DNA of 64,000 nt from Proteiniborus ethanoligenes (GTDB taxonomy: Bacteria; Bacillota; Clostridia; Tissierellales; Proteiniboraceae), in contig NZ_FNQE01000013.1 of assembly GCF_900107485.1 (NCBI RefSeq), positions 1 through 64,000 on the forward strand. The letters are read 5' to 3'. Of this stretch, positions 16,744 through 25,791 are shown piece after piece. The position numbers and the translations under genes were made by a program. The notes under the pieces were generated by a model. That model ran no database searches, had not been told where the DNA came from, and was given only the letters and a program-made list of their open reading frames with translations. Each line of letters opens with the position of its first letter. Position 1 is the stretch's first letter.

Positions 16744-18917
16744 TTATAACAGAACTTTTTCTAAATTCCTTTGGAAAGTTCAAGAACAAAACTATTACTC
16801 TAAAGGATGGATTTAATATTATATATGGAGATAATGAAGCAGGTAAGACTACAATTCATAAATTTATCGAAGGAATGCTTTTTGGTTTTTTTAAGCCTTA
16901 TAGCAAAAAAAGAATATATTCTGAGGACTACGATAGATATTTACCTTGGGATTATCCAGAATATAGCGGAATACTTAAATGCATAATAAATGAACATGCT
17001 TTTAGAATAGAAAGAAATTTTTTAAAGGGGAGTGATGAAGTAAAAATATTTGATGAAGAAACTGGTGAAGATATAAGCCATATTTCCGAATACGATAATA
17101 TAACTAGGCTTCATCAGCCAACGACCACCTATATGGGATTAAATAGCACCGTATTCAATAATACAATATCAATTAGTCAGGGGAATAGTAAATCTGAGGA
17201 GGCTTTATCAAAAGAGGTAAAGGACAGCTTAATAAATTTAGGAGGCAGCCTAGACGAGGATATTTCCATTAAAAAGGTATTAGAGAAGCTTGATGAAAAA
17301 ATCAACGATATAGGAACTGAAAAACGAATTAAAACCTCACCTTTAGGTAAAGTTGTTGAAGAAATAGAAAAGCTGGAAAAAGAAAAGGAAAAGGCATTAT
17401 CCATTTCAATAGAAGTTAAAGACTATCAAGAAAAGGCAAATTCTCTTTTAGAAGAAATAAACCAGTTAAATGTAAAGAAAAATGAAATTGAAAACAAGAT
17501 AAATCTTTTAGAGATTTACCAAGCTTTTCAAAAATATGAGAAAAGCAAGGAGTTATTAGAGGAAATAAATGAACTAAAAGTACAATTAGATGAATATGAA
17601 AATACTAAGGATTTAATCCTGTGTAATTCTAAGGAGAATAATCCTATATTTAATAATAAGAACATAAACGAAAAGCTATATAAATATGAAGAACTAGAGG
17701 AAGAAAAAAACAAACTATTATACAATAATGAATATAATAGCCTTATGTTTTTAAATACTAGAGCCGAAGAAAAATTACGCAGTTTGAGAAAAATGAATAT
17801 GATAAAAATAATTTCTGTTATGGGAATTATAGTAAGCTTTTTACTTGGGCTTAAGATTTCTAAAACCATATACTATATTTCAGTTTTTCCCTTTGTAGTC
17901 CTCGTATATTCTTTCTTTTCATCTAAAGAACTAAATAAGTATGTTAGAAATTTAAAGCTTCAAATTGGAGAGATGGAGGGAAAAGACAATAGCAGAAAAA
18001 AGACAATAGAAGAGCTAGAAATAGAAATGGAGGATATACTAAAAATATTTAAGTGTAAAACAAAGGCTGATTTAAGAAGGTTGGCTATTGATATAACTGA
18101 AAAGGATCTTACTGTCAAAGATGATCTAGAGAAAAAGAAAAGCTATGAAAGGCTGTCACAGCTACTAGAGAGTAAAAAAAGCTTATATAATAATATATTA
18201 GATAATTATAGCATAGAATTTTTAAGAAAAAAATCAGAAGGCTTTACAGAAGCAATGGAACAGAGTGTAGAAGTCCTGGATAAACAAACATTATTGGAGG
18301 ATTTAAGCAGCATAAATGATATAATAATAGAAACAAAGGATGAACTCACAAGGCTTGAAGAAAAAATTAGGTTTTTAAGCAATTTAACAACTGAATTAGT
18401 TCAAATTGAAGAAGAAATAATAAGAAAAAAGAATATGCAAAATGAATATGAAAATAGAAGAGAGGCCTTAATCCTTGCAAGAAGCACTATAGACAAAATA
18501 TCTAAAAACATTCAAAGGGATTTTGCACCTAAATTAAACAGCATGGTTGGAGAGATTATTCAAAGTATAACATCTAATAAATATCATGATGTTAAAATAA
18601 CTGAAGGCTTAAATATAAAAGTAGTAGATCCTAGAAACAATAAGCTGGTTGATGTAGAAAAGCTAAGCTGTGGAACTATTGATCAGCTATATTTTGGTAT
18701 GAGGCTTGGAATTATTAATATAATAAAGGGAGAAAACAATCTTCCTCTTATACTAGATGATTCTTTTGTTCAGTATGATTATGATAGATTAGAAAACATA
18801 CTAAAGCTATTATCTAAAGAAGGCTTGAAAAGACAGATAATATTATTTACTTGTCATGAAAGAGAAAAGGAAATACTTAATAAACAAGGTGTAAATTTTA
18901 ACCTAGTTAATCTATAA
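16740..18917 (+). CDS. SbcC/YhaN-like AAA ATPase with central membrane helices
   Basis: A 725-residue SMC/Rad50-type ATPase. N-terminal Walker A GDNEAGKTT (30-38); C-terminal signature LSCGTIDQLYFGMRLGI (about 641) and Walker B LPLILDDSFVQYD (about 666-678) with the terminal switch FTCHEREK. The middle is two long coiled-coil stretches rich in Glu and Lys. Between them, at about residues 352-393, lie two hydrophobic segments where Rad50 has its zinc hook; no CxxC hook is seen there. This is the YhaN-like variant, which would tether the complex to the membrane. Shorter than SbcC (about 1050). Coupled to the nuclease subunit upstream. Confidence 0.85.
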   Translation: MIITELFLNSFGKFKNKTITLKDGFNIIYGDNEAGKTTIHKFIEGMLFGFFKPYSKKRIYSEDYDRYLPWDYPEYSGILKCIINEHAFRIERNFLKGSDEVKIFDEETGEDISHISEYDNITRLHQPTTTYMGLNSTVFNNTISISQGNSKSEEALSKEVKDSLINLGGSLDEDISIKKVLEKLDEKINDIGTEKRIKTSPLGKVVEEIEKLEKEKEKALSISIEVKDYQEKANSLLEEINQLNVKKNEIENKINLLEIYQAFQKYEKSKELLEEINELKVQLDEYENTKDLILCNSKENNPIFNNKNINEKLYKYEELEEEKNKLLYNNEYNSLMFLNTRAEEKLRSLRKMNMIKIISVMGIIVSFLLGLKISKTIYYISVFPFVVLVYSFFSSKELNKYVRNLKLQIGEMEGKDNSRKKTIEELEIEMEDILKIFKCKTKADLRRLAIDITEKDLTVKDDLEKKKSYERLSQLLESKKSLYNNILDNYSIEFLRKKSEGFTEAMEQSVEVLDKQTLLEDLSSINDIIIETKDELTRLEEKIRFLSNLTTELVQIEEEIIRKKNMQNEYENRREALILARSTIDKISKNIQRDFAPKLNSMVGEIIQSITSNKYHDVKITEGLNIKVVDPRNNKLVDVEKLSCGTIDQLYFGMRLGIINIIKGENNLPLILDDSFVQYDYDRLENILKLLSKEGLKRQIILFTCHEREKEILNKQGVNFNLVNL

Positions 18918-18918
18918 G

Positions 18919-18945
18919 GATAGTTAATGTATTACATTAACTATC
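18919..18945 (+). repeat. 12-bp inverted repeat after nuclease operon
   Basis: gatagttaatgt / acattaactatc (18919-18930, 18934-18945), perfect with a three-base loop. It lies directly after the ATPase stop but lacks a T run, so it may protect the RNA end or bind a protein rather than terminate. Confidence 0.55.
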
Positions 18946-19067
18946 AGAAAACTGTAAAATTGCTGCTTTGATAATTGATGTTGAACAATAACTTTAACAT
19001 AAGCCTTATGAGATTATTTTTAGATATTAAATTATCGATAGATTAAGCATTAATAGGAGGTGATATT

Positions 19068-19769
19068 TTGGCTATATATGGGATAGCAGATCTTCATTTA
19101 GATTCTGCAGGAGATAAGCCTATGGATATATTTGGTCATAATTGGATAAACCATCAGGAAAAGATATTTAGTAACTGGCAAAATATAATAGGAGAAGAAG
19201 ACTTAGTATTAGTTGCAGGAGATATTTCCTGGGCTCTAAAACTGTCAGAGGCCTATATTGATTTAAAGAAAATAGATGAACTTCCAGGAAAAAAAATATT
19301 TATTAGGGGAAATCACGATTATTGGTGGGGGACAAAGGCAAAGCTAAAGGAGCTAGGGTTAAAGACTATAGATTTTATTCATAATGACAGCTTTTTATAC
19401 CAATCCATTGCCATATGTGGAACAAGGGGCTGGGCATCTCACGATAGTGGGGAATTTGATCCTCATGATGAGAAAATATTTGAACGTGAACTAAGAAGAT
19501 TAGAGGCATCTATTTCTTCTGTAAGAGATAATACATTAGAAAAAATAGTAATGCTTCATTACCCACCCTTTAATTTTGAAAATAAAGCGCCTAATGAATT
19601 TGTGGAGTTAATGTTAAAGTATAATATAAGCAAATGCGTATATGGTCATCTCCATGGGGAAGGACATAAATTTGCAGTTGAAGGATATATAGAGGGAATA
19701 GAGTTTCATTGTATATCTTGCGATTTTATTGATTTCATGCCTAAAAAAATTTGGGGTAACCTACGGTAA
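19068..19769 (+). CDS. Metallophosphoesterase
   Basis: A 233-residue cytoplasmic calcineurin-like phosphoesterase of a compact clostridial type. Blocks: ADLHLD (7-12), AGDISWA, RGNHDYWWG (about 83-91), MLHYPPFNF and YGHLHGEGH near the C-terminus. The start is a TTG at 19068 placed five bases after aggaggtg; there is no competing ATG. It is separated from the SbcCD-like pair by 150 bases and lies 62 bases before the HPr gene. Substrate unknown. Confidence 0.87.
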   Translation: MAIYGIADLHLDSAGDKPMDIFGHNWINHQEKIFSNWQNIIGEEDLVLVAGDISWALKLSEAYIDLKKIDELPGKKIFIRGNHDYWWGTKAKLKELGLKTIDFIHNDSFLYQSIAICGTRGWASHDSGEFDPHDEKIFERELRRLEASISSVRDNTLEKIVMLHYPPFNFENKAPNEFVELMLKYNISKCVYGHLHGEGHKFAVEGYIEGIEFHCISCDFIDFMPKKIWGNLR

Positions 19770-19831
19770 AATAAGGATTATGCTATTGATATAAAGGTTT
19801 TAAATATGACATTAATTTAGGAGGACTATAT

Positions 19832-20095
19832 ATGTATAGCGTAGAAGTAATGCTACAAAATGAATCAGGCCTTCATGCCAGACCAGCAAGTCAATTTGTT
19901 TTTATATCATCAAAATATAAATCCACCATTACAGTTGTTAAAGATGGAAAAGAATATAATGGGAAGAGTATACTGGGGATACTTAGTATGGGTGCAATTA
20001 AAGGAGTAAAATTAATTATAAAGGCTGAAGGTGAAGATGAAAAAGAGGCTGTAGAAGCTTTAGTGTCAATAATCAATAGCAATTTTGGAGAATAG
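19832..20095 (+). CDS. ptsH: Phosphocarrier protein HPr
   Basis: An 87-residue HPr, the soluble phosphocarrier of the sugar phosphotransferase system. The phosphorylated His-15 is in GLHARPAS, and the regulatory serine is in GKSILGILSMG (the Ser-46 site used by HPr kinase in Bacillota), so it can act in both transport and catabolite control. Normal length, ATG preceded by aggagg. It is followed immediately by enzyme I, the usual ptsHI order. No enzyme II gene is in the window. Confidence 0.93.
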   Translation: MYSVEVMLQNESGLHARPASQFVFISSKYKSTITVVKDGKEYNGKSILGILSMGAIKGVKLIIKAEGEDEKEAVEALVSIINSNFGE

Positions 20096-20105
20096 GGGGG
20101 GTGCT

Positions 20106-21812
20106 ATGATTGGCATTGGCGTATCGCCTGGAATAGGAATAGGAAAGGCTATTATAAAAAAGGATACAAAAATAGACCTAGTAAAAAAGCATATAGCCGA
20201 AACAGAGGAGGAAATTCAAAAGCTAAATACTGCAAGAGAAAAAGCTAAGAACCAAATAGAAGAATTGTATGAGCATGCTTTCAATACTATTGGTAAAAAA
20301 GAAGCAGGTATATTTAGGGCCCATAGAATGATATTAGAGGATCCAGATTTTTTTGGACAAATCGAAGCTAAAATTAGAGAAGAGAAAGTAAATTCAGAAT
20401 GGGCAGTTTGGGAGGTAGCAAATATATTCATAAATATGTTTCAGGCAATGGAAGACGACTATATGAAGGAAAGAGCCTCCGATATAAAGGATGTAACAGG
20501 AAGACTTATTAGAATAATACTTAATGTTAAAGAGATGAAATTAAGTACGCTATCTCAAGAGGTTATTATAGTAGCTGAGGATTTAACTCCTTCAGATACA
20601 GCACAAATGGACAAGAATAAGGTTATTGGCTTTATTACTGAAACAGGTGGCAAAAATTCACACTCCGCAATAATGGCTAGAACTTTAGAGATACCTGCTG
20701 TTGTAGGTGTAGAAAAAGCTAGAACTTTTATTTCAGATGGAGACTATATTATTTTAGATGGAGACACAGGAGAAATAGTATTAAATCCTAATAAGGATGC
20801 ATTAGAAGCATATAAGCAAAAAAAAGAAGCCTACATTGAATCTACTAAAAAGCTCCAAATGGTAAGAGGCAAAAAGAGCATCACTAAAGATGGATTTGTT
20901 GTAAAAATTGCTGCAAACATAGGAACACCAAAGGATGTTGAAGGAGTAATTGACAATGATGGTGAAGGCGTAGGTCTTTATAGAACTGAGTTCTTGTATA
21001 TGGATAGAGACAAACTGCCTACAGAGGAGGAACAATTTGAAGCCTATAAAGAAGTTGCTATTAGACTAGAAGGTAAACCAGTAGTTATTAGAACCTTAGA
21101 CATAGGTGGAGATAAGGATTTATCTTATCTTAAGCTTCCAGAGGAAATGAATCCTTTTTTAGGCTATAGAGCTATAAGGCTGTGCCTAGACAGGACAGAT
21201 ATTTTCAAAACTCAGCTTAGAGCATTACTTAGAGCTAGTGTATACGGAGATATTAAAATAATGTTTCCTATGATATCTGCTATAGAGGAATTAAGACAAG
21301 CAAAGGGTATTTTAGAAGGTGTGAAAGAGGAATTAAGAGCTGAAAATATAAAATTTAATAATAATATAGAAATAGGAATTATGATAGAGATACCTTCAGC
21401 AGCAGTTATGTCTGATTTGTTTGCAAAGGAAGTAGACTTCTTTAGTATAGGCACTAATGACTTGATCCAATATACGACTGCTGTAGACAGAGGCAATAGA
21501 AAGGTATCCTATTTGTATAATGAGTTTCATCCAGCACTCTTAAGGCTAATAAAAACTATAATAGATAATGGACACAAAGAAGGTATAAAAGTAAAAATGT
21601 GCGGAGAGGTTGCAGGCAACCCGAAGCTCATACCTATATTAATTGGAATGGGATTAGATGAATTTAGTATGAGTGCATCCTCTATGCTCAGAGCTAGATG
21701 GATAGTTAATAATATACTAAAAAAAGATATGGAAGGCTTAGTTGAAGAAATTCTAAAGCTACCAACTGCTCAGGAAGTAAAAGAATTTATCCAAAAAAAT
21801 ATACATATTTGA
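20106..21812 (+). CDS. ptsI: PEP-protein phosphotransferase (enzyme I)
   Basis: A 568-residue enzyme I, which takes phosphate from phosphoenolpyruvate and passes it to HPr. The swivelling His is in GGKNSHSAIMARTLEIPAVVG (around residue 186); the PEP-binding barrel follows with LYRTEFLYMDR, GYRAIRLCLD, FSIGTNDLIQYT and KMCGEVAG. The frame is open upstream to a TTG at 20085 within ptsH, but the ATG at 20106 has a tagggggg ribosome site and gives the standard N-terminus MIGIGVSPGIGIG. Ten bases separate it from ptsH. Full length and intact. Confidence 0.95.
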   Translation: MIGIGVSPGIGIGKAIIKKDTKIDLVKKHIAETEEEIQKLNTAREKAKNQIEELYEHAFNTIGKKEAGIFRAHRMILEDPDFFGQIEAKIREEKVNSEWAVWEVANIFINMFQAMEDDYMKERASDIKDVTGRLIRIILNVKEMKLSTLSQEVIIVAEDLTPSDTAQMDKNKVIGFITETGGKNSHSAIMARTLEIPAVVGVEKARTFISDGDYIILDGDTGEIVLNPNKDALEAYKQKKEAYIESTKKLQMVRGKKSITKDGFVVKIAANIGTPKDVEGVIDNDGEGVGLYRTEFLYMDRDKLPTEEEQFEAYKEVAIRLEGKPVVIRTLDIGGDKDLSYLKLPEEMNPFLGYRAIRLCLDRTDIFKTQLRALLRASVYGDIKIMFPMISAIEELRQAKGILEGVKEELRAENIKFNNNIEIGIMIEIPSAAVMSDLFAKEVDFFSIGTNDLIQYTTAVDRGNRKVSYLYNEFHPALLRLIKTIIDNGHKEGIKVKMCGEVAGNPKLIPILIGMGLDEFSMSASSMLRARWIVNNILKKDMEGLVEEILKLPTAQEVKEFIQKNIHI

Positions 21813-21831
21813 AACATAATATATAATAATC

Positions 21832-21865
21832 AAGACAGATAATAAAAAAACTATCTGTCTTCTTC
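21832..21865 (+). terminator. Rho-independent terminator
   Basis: Stem aagacagata / tatctgtctt with a ten-base A-rich loop, after ptsI; the downstream arm overlaps the end of the small minus-strand gene at 21851. Confidence 0.8.
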
Positions 21866-22012
21866 TTTATCTTTAACTAATGTGGATTTTAAATCCATAT
21901 AACTTATACTATTCAGAAAACATCTTAATCTATCAATTTCTCTTTTTCGTATTTTAATTATTACAAAAAACATATAAAATAGAAATACTAAAGAGATTAG
22001 TATATATTTCAT
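21851..22012 (-). CDS. Small single-pass membrane protein
   Basis: A 53-residue ORF starting MKYILISLVFLFYMFFVIIK, a single membrane helix, followed by a charged cytoplasmic tail (KIRKREIDRLRCF, ending KDKEEDR). The ATG at 22012 has a perfect aaggaggt seven bases upstream; an ATG 25 codons earlier in the same frame lacks one. Convergent with ptsI and divergent from the CYTH gene. No family recognised. Confidence 0.65.
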   Translation of the reverse strand: MKYILISLVFLFYMFFVIIKIRKREIDRLRCFLNSISYMDLKSTLVKDKEEDR

Positions 22013-22080
22013 ACAGAATACCTCCTTAATTTGAGGATTGACATTTTTTATTAGAATAATACATAGTGGAAGGTGATAAA

Positions 22081-22632
22081 ATGGCAAAGGAACTAGAAGT
22101 AAAGGTTTTAAACATAGACAAAGGAGCTATCGAAGAAAAGCTGCAAAATATAGGGGCTAGGTTAATAAGTAAGGAGTATCAAATCAACACTTTATATGAC
22201 TCAGAAAACAAGACAATTGAGAACTTAGGTGATGGGTATTTAAGAATAAGAGAAACAAGAAATCTATTGACAGATGAAGTTGAAATCCTTTTTACATTAA
22301 AAAAGAACATATCAAGTGAAATAGCAAGAGAAAATATGGAGATAGAGACAAGGGTTTGGGATAAAGCTGCATTAAATACTATACTAAAGCATCTAAACCT
22401 TAATGTAATACATGAAGGGACTAAGGAGAGAATTTCTTATGTATTTGAAGATATAAGATTTGATATAGATACTTGGGATGTAAACACATATCCATATCCA
22501 TATTTAGAGATAGAAGTATTAAAAAAAGAAGATATCCAAAAGGCTGTAGAGCTTTTAAAAATAGAGGCTAGAAATGTTACTACAAAATCATTAAGAGAGC
22601 TTAGAGCAGAGCTAAATCTAGACAAAATATAG
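22081..22632 (+). CDS. CYTH-domain protein (class IV adenylate cyclase-like)
   Basis: A 183-residue CYTH-fold protein. The signature ExExK is at residues 4-8 (ELEVK), followed by the alternating charged strands of the triphosphate tunnel: YLRIRETR, EILFTLKK, ENMEIETR, RISYVFEDIRFDID and PYLEIEVL. Members bind triphosphates; the class IV cyclase-like group includes adenylate cyclases and tri/polyphosphatases. ATG at 22081 follows ggaaggtga; the GTG at 22066 is too close to it. After the TAG stop the same frame stays open for 21 more codons to a second TAG (22696-22698). Exact activity not assignable. Confidence 0.85.
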   Translation: MAKELEVKVLNIDKGAIEEKLQNIGARLISKEYQINTLYDSENKTIENLGDGYLRIRETRNLLTDEVEILFTLKKNISSEIARENMEIETRVWDKAALNTILKHLNLNVIHEGTKERISYVFEDIRFDIDTWDVNTYPYPYLEIEVLKKEDIQKAVELLKIEARNVTTKSLRELRAELNLDKI

Positions 22633-22739
22633 ACTCTTAAAACACATGATAGTATAGAGGCAGCTAAAGCATTTTACGAAAAATATACTAAAAGCTAGGG
22701 TCATGTTTTACAAATACTTGCTTAGATGGAGGGGTAATA

Positions 22740-23417
22740 GTGAAGAGATATTCTAGAAACATGAACATGCTAACAACGGAAGAAAATAATAGCTTAAGCA
22801 GCTTTAAAGTTTGTGTTATTGGCTGTGGAGGACTAGGTGGATATATAATAGAAATGCTTTCAAGATTGGGTATAGGACAGATTACAGCTGTAGATTATGA
22901 TGTGTTTGAAGAAACAAATTTAAATAGACAAATTTTATCCAGTATGAGCTCTTTAGGAAAATCAAAAGCCATAGTAGCAAAAGAAAGAATAAGCAATATC
23001 AATCCATTAGTAAAAATAGATCCTATTATTGAAAAACTAACGGAAGAAAACGCAGTGGAAATATTAAAAGGGCATGATGTAATAGTAGATGCATTAGACA
23101 ATGTAAAAACTCGCTTGGTTGTAGAAAAGCATGCTGAAAAACTCAACATTCCACTTGTCCATGGAGCAATAGCAGGCTGGTATGGACAGGTAACTACTGT
23201 TTTTCCTGGAGAAAAGACTCTTAGTATATTATATGGAGATAAAGATACTAAGGGACTTGAATCAGAGCTAGGTAATCCTTCCTTTACTCCAGCATTGGTA
23301 GCTTCTATAGAAGTAAGTGAAGTACTTAAAATATTGATTAAAAGAGGGGCTCTTTTACGGAAAAAGCTCCTTATGATAAATACTTTATCACAGGAGTATG
23401 AAGTAATAGAGCTATAG
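22740..23417 (+). CDS. ThiF/HesA/MoeB-type E1-like adenylyltransferase
   Basis: A 225-residue E1-like protein that would adenylate the C-terminus of a ubiquitin-like sulfur carrier or a similar substrate. The nucleotide-binding motif GCGGLGGY is near 28-35, then DYDVFEETNLNRQ (ATP-binding Asp, Asn, Arg) and VDALDNVKTR. The GTG start follows ggaggggtaata. It lacks the zinc-binding CxxC pairs and rhodanese domain of MoeB and is shorter than 250 residues, so it belongs with the short ThiF/HesA forms. No thiS- or moaD-like gene is adjacent, leaving the partner open. Confidence 0.87.
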   Translation: MKRYSRNMNMLTTEENNSLSSFKVCVIGCGGLGGYIIEMLSRLGIGQITAVDYDVFEETNLNRQILSSMSSLGKSKAIVAKERISNINPLVKIDPIIEKLTEENAVEILKGHDVIVDALDNVKTRLVVEKHAEKLNIPLVHGAIAGWYGQVTTVFPGEKTLSILYGDKDTKGLESELGNPSFTPALVASIEVSEVLKILIKRGALLRKKLLMINTLSQEYEVIEL

Positions 23418-23505
23418 TAGCTAATAATTAATCACCTTTATAATACTAATACATAAAATAAAATAATGAGATATTATGGACTTAGAGTATAAGGTGGTTA
23501 TTAAT

Positions 23506-24093
23506 ATGGACAATAATACATTCAAAAACCTCAAAAACATAGCTATAGTAGCACTGCCTCTTTTAATGCTTTCTCTTCTAAAAAAAGATGAAGGATTTAA
23601 ATTGAATATGAACCTTAGTAATAACTATGAAGACAAGGCTAAGATGCTAAGGGAAATAAAACCCTATTTTCTTCAAGAAGACCAGCATATCCTAGGCAAG
23701 GTACAGGATATTTTCGAAATACTTAATATGATTAAAAGAATAATTGAAAATGATTATAATGATAAGGTTAAATCCTCAAATCTAAACCTATCTATTATAG
23801 ATAGAAAGGGAAAGATACTATCTGAAATGGTAAATTATCTGGGGGACAATAACAAAACAATGGCTGAAAGCATTGTAAATACCAAAAACAATATACTTAA
23901 AGCAAAAGAAAATCTTAAAGGGTATTCTCAATTAGCTTCAACTCAAAACTTAGATAGACTCACATCTATGGTTAAGCTTGCAAACTGCATAGAACCAATT
24001 CTTCCTGATAAAGGGAAGGTGCAATCTAGAAAGCTACAGCAGATTGTAAATATAATGAAAGCCTCTGACGAGAGCTTTAGGCCTTTATATTAA
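23506..24093 (+). CDS. Uncharacterised protein with N-terminal hydrophobic segment
   Basis: A 195-residue protein I do not recognise. It begins MDNNTFKNLKNIAIVALPLLMLSLLKK, where residues 11-24 are a short hydrophobic helix that could anchor it; the rest is helical, charged and rich in Lys, Asn and Leu, e.g. FEILNMIKRIIENDY and SMVKLANCIEPILPDKGK. ATG at 23506 follows aaggtgg; an upstream in-frame ATG at 23476 lacks a ribosome site. It sits alone between the ThiF-like gene and the aminopeptidase. Real gene likely because of codon use and ribosome site. Confidence 0.65.
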   Translation: MDNNTFKNLKNIAIVALPLLMLSLLKKDEGFKLNMNLSNNYEDKAKMLREIKPYFLQEDQHILGKVQDIFEILNMIKRIIENDYNDKVKSSNLNLSIIDRKGKILSEMVNYLGDNNKTMAESIVNTKNNILKAKENLKGYSQLASTQNLDRLTSMVKLANCIEPILPDKGKVQSRKLQQIVNIMKASDESFRPLY

Positions 24094-24222
24094 TAAGGGC
24101 TTTTTAATTTCTCTTTGTTACCTTTTATTGCCTTTTGTTAAAAAACTGTAATTTTTAAAGGGATTATAATAGGGATATAGAATACTAATATTTGATATAA
24201 TTATAATTTTTGAGGAGGGAAA

Positions 24223-25350
24223 ATGATGAGAGACATTAGATTACAAAAGTTAGCACATTTGATAATCAACTATTCATTAAATATCAAGAAAGGCGAATAT
24301 TTGCAAATACGTGGAAGTGTAGTTACTGAGCCTTTGCTAAAGGAATTATATAGGGAGGCACTAAAGGTAGGTGCATATCCTGAAATAACAACTTATTTAG
24401 AAGGTGTTGGAGAAATTCTATTAAAAGAGGGAAATGACGAGCAACTTAACTTTGTATCTCCAGTTAGTAGAACTTTCGCAGAAAAATATGATGCTACGAT
24501 ACACTTGCTAGGTGGAGTAAATACAAAGGAATTAGCTGGCGTTGATCCGCAAAGAATCGTTGCAAGAAGAAGGGCAATGAAAGAAATCATAGATATTCAG
24601 CAAAAACGTGAAGCTAAAGGTGAATATAGATGGTGCTTAACTCAATTTCCTACACATTCTGATGCTCAAGAAGGTAATATGTCTCTTGATGAGTATGCAG
24701 ACTTTGTCTTTAAAGCAGGTCTAATTGATAAAGAAGACCCTACAGCAGAATGGAAGAAGATTTCTGAACAGCAAGAAAAGGTTGTAAAATATTTAGACCA
24801 AAAGAAGGAGATCCATATAATATCAAAGGATACTGACTTAAAAATGAGAACAGAAGGTAGAAAATGGATTAACTGTGATGGTAAAGTGAACTTCCCTGAT
24901 GGAGAAGTATTTACAGGACCAGTAGAGGATTCTGTAGAAGGGTACATAAGGTTTAGCTTCCCTGGAATATACGCAGGAAAGGAAATAGAAGATATTAGAC
25001 TTACTTTTGAAAAAGGAAAAGTAGTTAAGGCTGAAGCAGCAAAGGGAGAAGAACTTTTACTTGCTATACTAGACACAGACCAAGGCTCTAGAACTCTAGG
25101 CGAAATAGCCATAGGTACAAACTATGGAATTCAACAATTTACAAGGAACATGCTTTTTGATGAGAAAATAGGTGGAACAGTACACGCCGCAGTAGGGTCT
25201 GCTTACCCAAGTACAAATGCGAAAAATGAATCTAGTATTCACTGGGATATGCTATGTGACATGAGAGATGGAGGCAAGATATATGCTGACGGCGAGCTAT
25301 TCTATGAAAATGGAGAGTTTTTATTTGATGTAATAGAAAAAGGAATATAA
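24223..25350 (+). CDS. M29-family aminopeptidase
   Basis: A 375-residue metallo-aminopeptidase of the M29 (AmpS/PepS/aminopeptidase T) family, which removes N-terminal residues from peptides in the cytoplasm. Family features: the N-terminal LIINYSLNIKKGEYLQIRG, the central NFPDGEVFTGPVEDSVEGYIRF with metal-binding Glu residues, LGEIAIGTNYGI, and the C-terminal VHAAVGSAYPSTN and SSIHWDMLCDMRDGG with metal-binding His and Asp. Two adjacent ATG codons (24223, 24226) follow gaggaggg; the second has the better spacing. A monocistronic unit closed by a strong hairpin. Fits peptide or amino-acid fermentation. Confidence 0.92.
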   Translation: MMRDIRLQKLAHLIINYSLNIKKGEYLQIRGSVVTEPLLKELYREALKVGAYPEITTYLEGVGEILLKEGNDEQLNFVSPVSRTFAEKYDATIHLLGGVNTKELAGVDPQRIVARRRAMKEIIDIQQKREAKGEYRWCLTQFPTHSDAQEGNMSLDEYADFVFKAGLIDKEDPTAEWKKISEQQEKVVKYLDQKKEIHIISKDTDLKMRTEGRKWINCDGKVNFPDGEVFTGPVEDSVEGYIRFSFPGIYAGKEIEDIRLTFEKGKVVKAEAAKGEELLLAILDTDQGSRTLGEIAIGTNYGIQQFTRNMLFDEKIGGTVHAAVGSAYPSTNAKNESSIHWDMLCDMRDGGKIYADGELFYENGEFLFDVIEKGI

Positions 25351-25398
25351 ATAGGTAAAAAGAAAAAGTCGGATACCCGACTTTTTCTTTTTACCTAT
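25351..25398. terminator. Bidirectional terminator, 22-bp perfect stem
   Basis: Inverted repeat 25351-25372 / 25377-25398 with loop atac, 22 bp and perfect, with T-rich and A-rich arms. It separates the convergent aminopeptidase and DUF378 genes; the latter's stop codon is in the arm. Confidence 0.95.
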
Positions 25399-25591
25399 CA
25401 ACTCTTTCTCTATCTCTAAATAATAAGGTTATACAGTACAATCCAGCCAATCCTACAAGCCCATATACTATTCTGCTTAAAATAGTAGCAGGACCTCCAA
25501 AAAGAGTAGCCACAAGGTCAAATCTAAATAGAGAAATAAGTCCCCAGTTCAGTGCCCCAATAATAACAAGCACTAGTGCTACTGTATCCAT
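25391..25591 (-). CDS. DUF378 small membrane protein
   Basis: A 66-residue protein of the DUF378 (YuzA-like) family: two membrane helices with the conserved GALNWGLISLFRFDLVATLFGG between them and VYGLVGLAGLYCI as the second. Ends with a charged tail RDRERVDR. ATG preceded by aaggaggga. Widespread in Bacillota; function unknown. Confidence 0.88.
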   Translation of the reverse strand: MDTVALVLVIIGALNWGLISLFRFDLVATLFGGPATILSRIVYGLVGLAGLYCITLLFRDRERVDR

Positions 25592-25791
25592 AGAATCCCT
25601 CCTTAAATTATTATAGATTCATAAATTATTATTTCATTTTTTTGCCTAATTATACCTATTCGATTAGAGATTAACAATTACTTGTATAAAAAGTAACATT
25701 TTTCTCTTAGGAGAATAAGATATAGTATGAAACTTTAGCTTACATAGCTTTGAGTTCACTAATAAATTATATATTTGAAGGGGAGGATAGT

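Noticed and set aside
24666-25112. 148-codon minus-strand ORF
   Set aside because: Shadow of the M29 aminopeptidase gene.
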